This document shows positions 6,765 to 7,596 of a stretch of DNA of 7,596 nucleotides, piece after piece. Source of the stretch: Bacteroidota bacterium. GTDB taxonomy: Bacteria > Bacteroidota > Bacteroidia > Chitinophagales > Chitinophagaceae. The translations under genes and the position numbers were made by a program. Positions within the stretch are counted from its first letter, which is position 1. The number at the start of each line of letters is the position of its first letter. The notes under the pieces were generated by a model. The model saw only the letters and a program-made list of their open reading frames with translations, ran no database searches and had not been told where the DNA came from. The stretch lies in NCBI GenBank assembly GCA_947460795.1, contig CANHJA010000111.1, positions 1 through 7,596 on the forward strand, written 5' to 3'.

Positions 6765-7319
6765 TTAGCATAATTTTAATGAGGAGATTATTTGGGTTAC
6801 TCTTTTGTACCAAATAGCAGGTTGTTCACTATAATTATTTTCAGATATTGTTTTTATCCATTCTATACAATTATTACTCGTTTTTAATTTGGAATAATAT
6901 TTTTTACGAGTCATTAAATTGCAGAAATCAATAAAAGATTCTTTTGCATTGTTGTATTGTTTGTATCTACTTTTTATTTTATGGGTTTTGTACAAATTAT
7001 TACGACCTTCTATGCCAAAAAAATTATTTAATCTTTTGGCAGATTTTCCTTCACCTATCGATGATTCTAATAAAGAAATACTTAATATAACACCAGATGG
7101 GATATGATATACAGCAGATAAACTATCACATAAATGTTTATATTTATTCTTATACATTATCGTTTTGTTGTTTGCAAAACATACATTGTTTAAAAATAAC
7201 ATTACACATATTATGGGAATAATTTTAAATACTAGTATTCGATATGTTGAACTGAAAACCCTTTTTGCATTCCATAGAATGGGGATGTTAATAAAACTGC
7301 TTAAACCTTTTAAACGCAT
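6765..7319 (-). CDS. Small membrane-associated or secreted GH73-type glucosaminidase (peptidoglycan hydrolase)
   Basis: This 184-residue protein carries a compact glucosaminidase domain of the FlgJ/GH73 type, which cuts the glycan strand of peptidoglycan. The core reads HIPSGVILSISLLESSIGEG, then KSAKRLNNFFGIEGRN (72-107). Glu85 in LLES is the probable catalytic acid, and the NNFFGIEG segment corresponds to the family's NLFGIK motif. YKQYNNAKESFIDFCNLM (119-136) matches the family's FRKYDS...SFxDH region. The C-terminal AIWYKRVTQIISSL stands where related proteins have YATDPxYAxKLISLI. A basic N-terminal region of about 28 residues precedes a hydrophobic stretch (29-49, ending NNVCFA), so it is anchored or exported with a long n-region. 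I chose the ATG at 7317-7319; the frame continues upstream only to a TTG at 7341-7343 inside a likely regulatory region. It is the first gene of the operon with the anchored SGNH and MBOAT genes. No substrate-binding module such as LysM or SH3 is present. Confidence 0.82.
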   Translation of the reverse strand: MRLKGLSSFINIPILWNAKRVFSSTYRILVFKIIPIICVMLFLNNVCFANNKTIMYKNKYKHLCDSLSAVYHIPSGVILSISLLESSIGEGKSAKRLNNFFGIEGRNNLYKTHKIKSRYKQYNNAKESFIDFCNLMTRKKYYSKLKTSNNCIEWIKTISENNYSEQPAIWYKRVTQIISSLKLC

Positions 7320-7344
7320 AACTTTGATTTCTTTAATAAACAAT

Positions 7345-7364
7345 AATTGTACGAATATACAATT
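7345..7364. promoter_or_regulatory. Inverted repeat upstream of the glucosaminidase operon, possible operator or promoter
   Basis: The arms aattgta (7345-7351) and tacaatt (7358-7364) are perfect reverse complements around a 6-base spacer, 26-45 bases upstream of the operon's ATG. On the minus strand the repeat overlaps TATATTCG (7352-7359), one mismatch from the Bacteroidota -7 box TAnnTTTG. No convincing -33 box lies 19-20 bases further up. It is the best promoter or operator candidate I see for the operon, but weak. Confidence 0.35.
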
Positions 7365-7411
7365 TTTAAATAATTATTAAATGCTAGTTTCAAAATCTAT
7401 GTACTTACCAT

Positions 7412-7440
7412 AAAAAAGGCCTGCTGGTAAGCAGACCTTT
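7412..7440 (-). terminator. Intrinsic terminator of the tRNA-Arg gene
   Basis: On the minus strand, AAAGGTCTGC and GCAGGCCTTT form a 10-base-pair stem (one G-U pair) around a 6-base loop (TTACCA), followed by a T-run. It begins 9 bases after the tRNA 3' end and separates tRNA transcription from the glucosaminidase operon on the same strand. Confidence 0.88.
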
Positions 7441-7448
7441 CTATTCAG

Positions 7449-7522
7449 TGACCTCGTTAGGATTCAAACCTAAGACCTTCTCATCCGTAGTGAGACGCTC
7501 TATTCAGCTGAGCTACGAAGCC
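7449..7522 (-). tRNA. tRNA-Arg, anticodon ACG
   Basis: The 74-base gene folds into a full cloverleaf. The 7-pair acceptor stem is GGCTTCG with CGAGGTC, including G2-U71 and U4-G69 wobbles. The D-arm is GCTC/GAGC with loop AGCTGAATA, the anticodon stem TCTCA/TGAGA with loop CTACGGA (anticodon ACG, decoding CGN arginine codons), the variable loop AGGTC and the T-arm TTAGG/CCTAA with loop TTTGAAT. A20, an arginine identity base, and discriminator A73 are present. CCA is not encoded; CTG follows. Position 19 is A instead of G and position 56 is U instead of C, so the D-loop/T-loop tertiary pair would be A-U rather than the usual G-C. The stems are otherwise fully paired, so the gene looks functional. 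Confidence 0.96.
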
Positions 7523-7534
7523 ATTTTGGGAGTG

Positions 7535-7565
7535 CAAATATATGAATTACTTTTGTGACTTCAAA
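7535..7565 (-). promoter_or_regulatory. Bacteroidota-type promoter of the tRNA-Arg gene
   Basis: On the minus strand, TTTG (7565-7562) and TATATTTG (7542-7535) exactly match the -33 (TTTG) and -7 (TAnnTTTG) boxes, with the consensus 19-base spacer. The -7 box ends 12 bases before the mature tRNA 5' end, leaving a leader of only a few bases. This match is the strongest support in the window for a Bacteroidota host. Confidence 0.85.
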
Positions 7566-7596
7566 AAAAAACATTAAAAATATAAAAAATGCAAAT

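Noticed and set aside
7320..7343. TTG start adding eight residues to the glucosaminidase
   Set aside because: The ATG at 7317-7319 is available, and the longer form would run toward the likely promoter/operator.
6919..7380. Two plus-strand open frames opposite the glucosaminidase gene and its upstream region
   Set aside because: Both overlap the GH73 coding sequence antisense, and their Leu/Phe-rich translations look like shadows of AT-rich coding DNA.
2578..7522. Genomic island integrated at the tRNA-Arg 3' end
   Set aside because: The block is low in G+C and lies downstream of the tRNA 3' end, but there is no integrase, and I found no repeated copy of the tRNA 3' end in the window. The low G+C also fits ordinary less-conserved genes of an AT-rich genome.

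Overview
The window looks like a chromosomal segment of an AT-rich member of the Bacteroidota. Three things point there. The glycine dehydrogenase C-terminus reads like a Bacteroidota GcvP. The start codons lack Shine-Dalgarno sequences. The tRNA gene has an exact match to the Bacteroidota promoter pattern (TTTG, 19 bases, TAnnTTTG). I cannot name the genus. I see no phage genes, insertion sequences, CRISPR arrays, integrases or plasmid functions.

Layout from left to right. (1) The 3' half of gcvP (+), cut by the left window edge, ends at 1483. (2) A perfect 40-base palindrome at 1534-1573 serves as a bidirectional terminator between gcvP and the convergent gene at 1628-2323 (-), an exported TPR-like helical protein of unknown function. 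(3) A divergent intergenic region (2324-2640) carries a good promoter candidate for the next gene. (4) An envelope block follows: a secreted SGNH-fold hydrolase (2641-3927, +) converges, with only 4 bases between stop codons, on a three-gene minus-strand operon. In transcription order that operon is a small GH73-type glucosaminidase (6765-7319), a membrane-anchored SGNH-fold protein (5430-6749) and an AlgI/PatA-like MBOAT O-acyltransferase (3932-5413), with gaps of 15 and 16 bases. (5) At the right edge is a tRNA-Arg(ACG) gene (-) with its own promoter and terminator.

How the genes may work together. MBOAT proteins of this type pass an acyl group, usually acetyl, across the cytoplasmic membrane. 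SGNH-fold partners then attach it to, or remove it from, a glycan outside the membrane. With a peptidoglycan-cleaving glucosaminidase as the first gene of the operon, the simplest inference is a peptidoglycan (or exopolysaccharide) O-acetylation and remodelling unit with two diverged SGNH enzymes. The substrate is not proven by the sequence.

Other points worth attention: a tRNA in which the near-universal G19-C56 tertiary pair appears replaced by A19-U56; a terminator-like hairpin inside the start of the MBOAT gene; a protein-like 24-codon frame just past the stop of the TPR-like gene, one base out of register; and several short inverted repeats.
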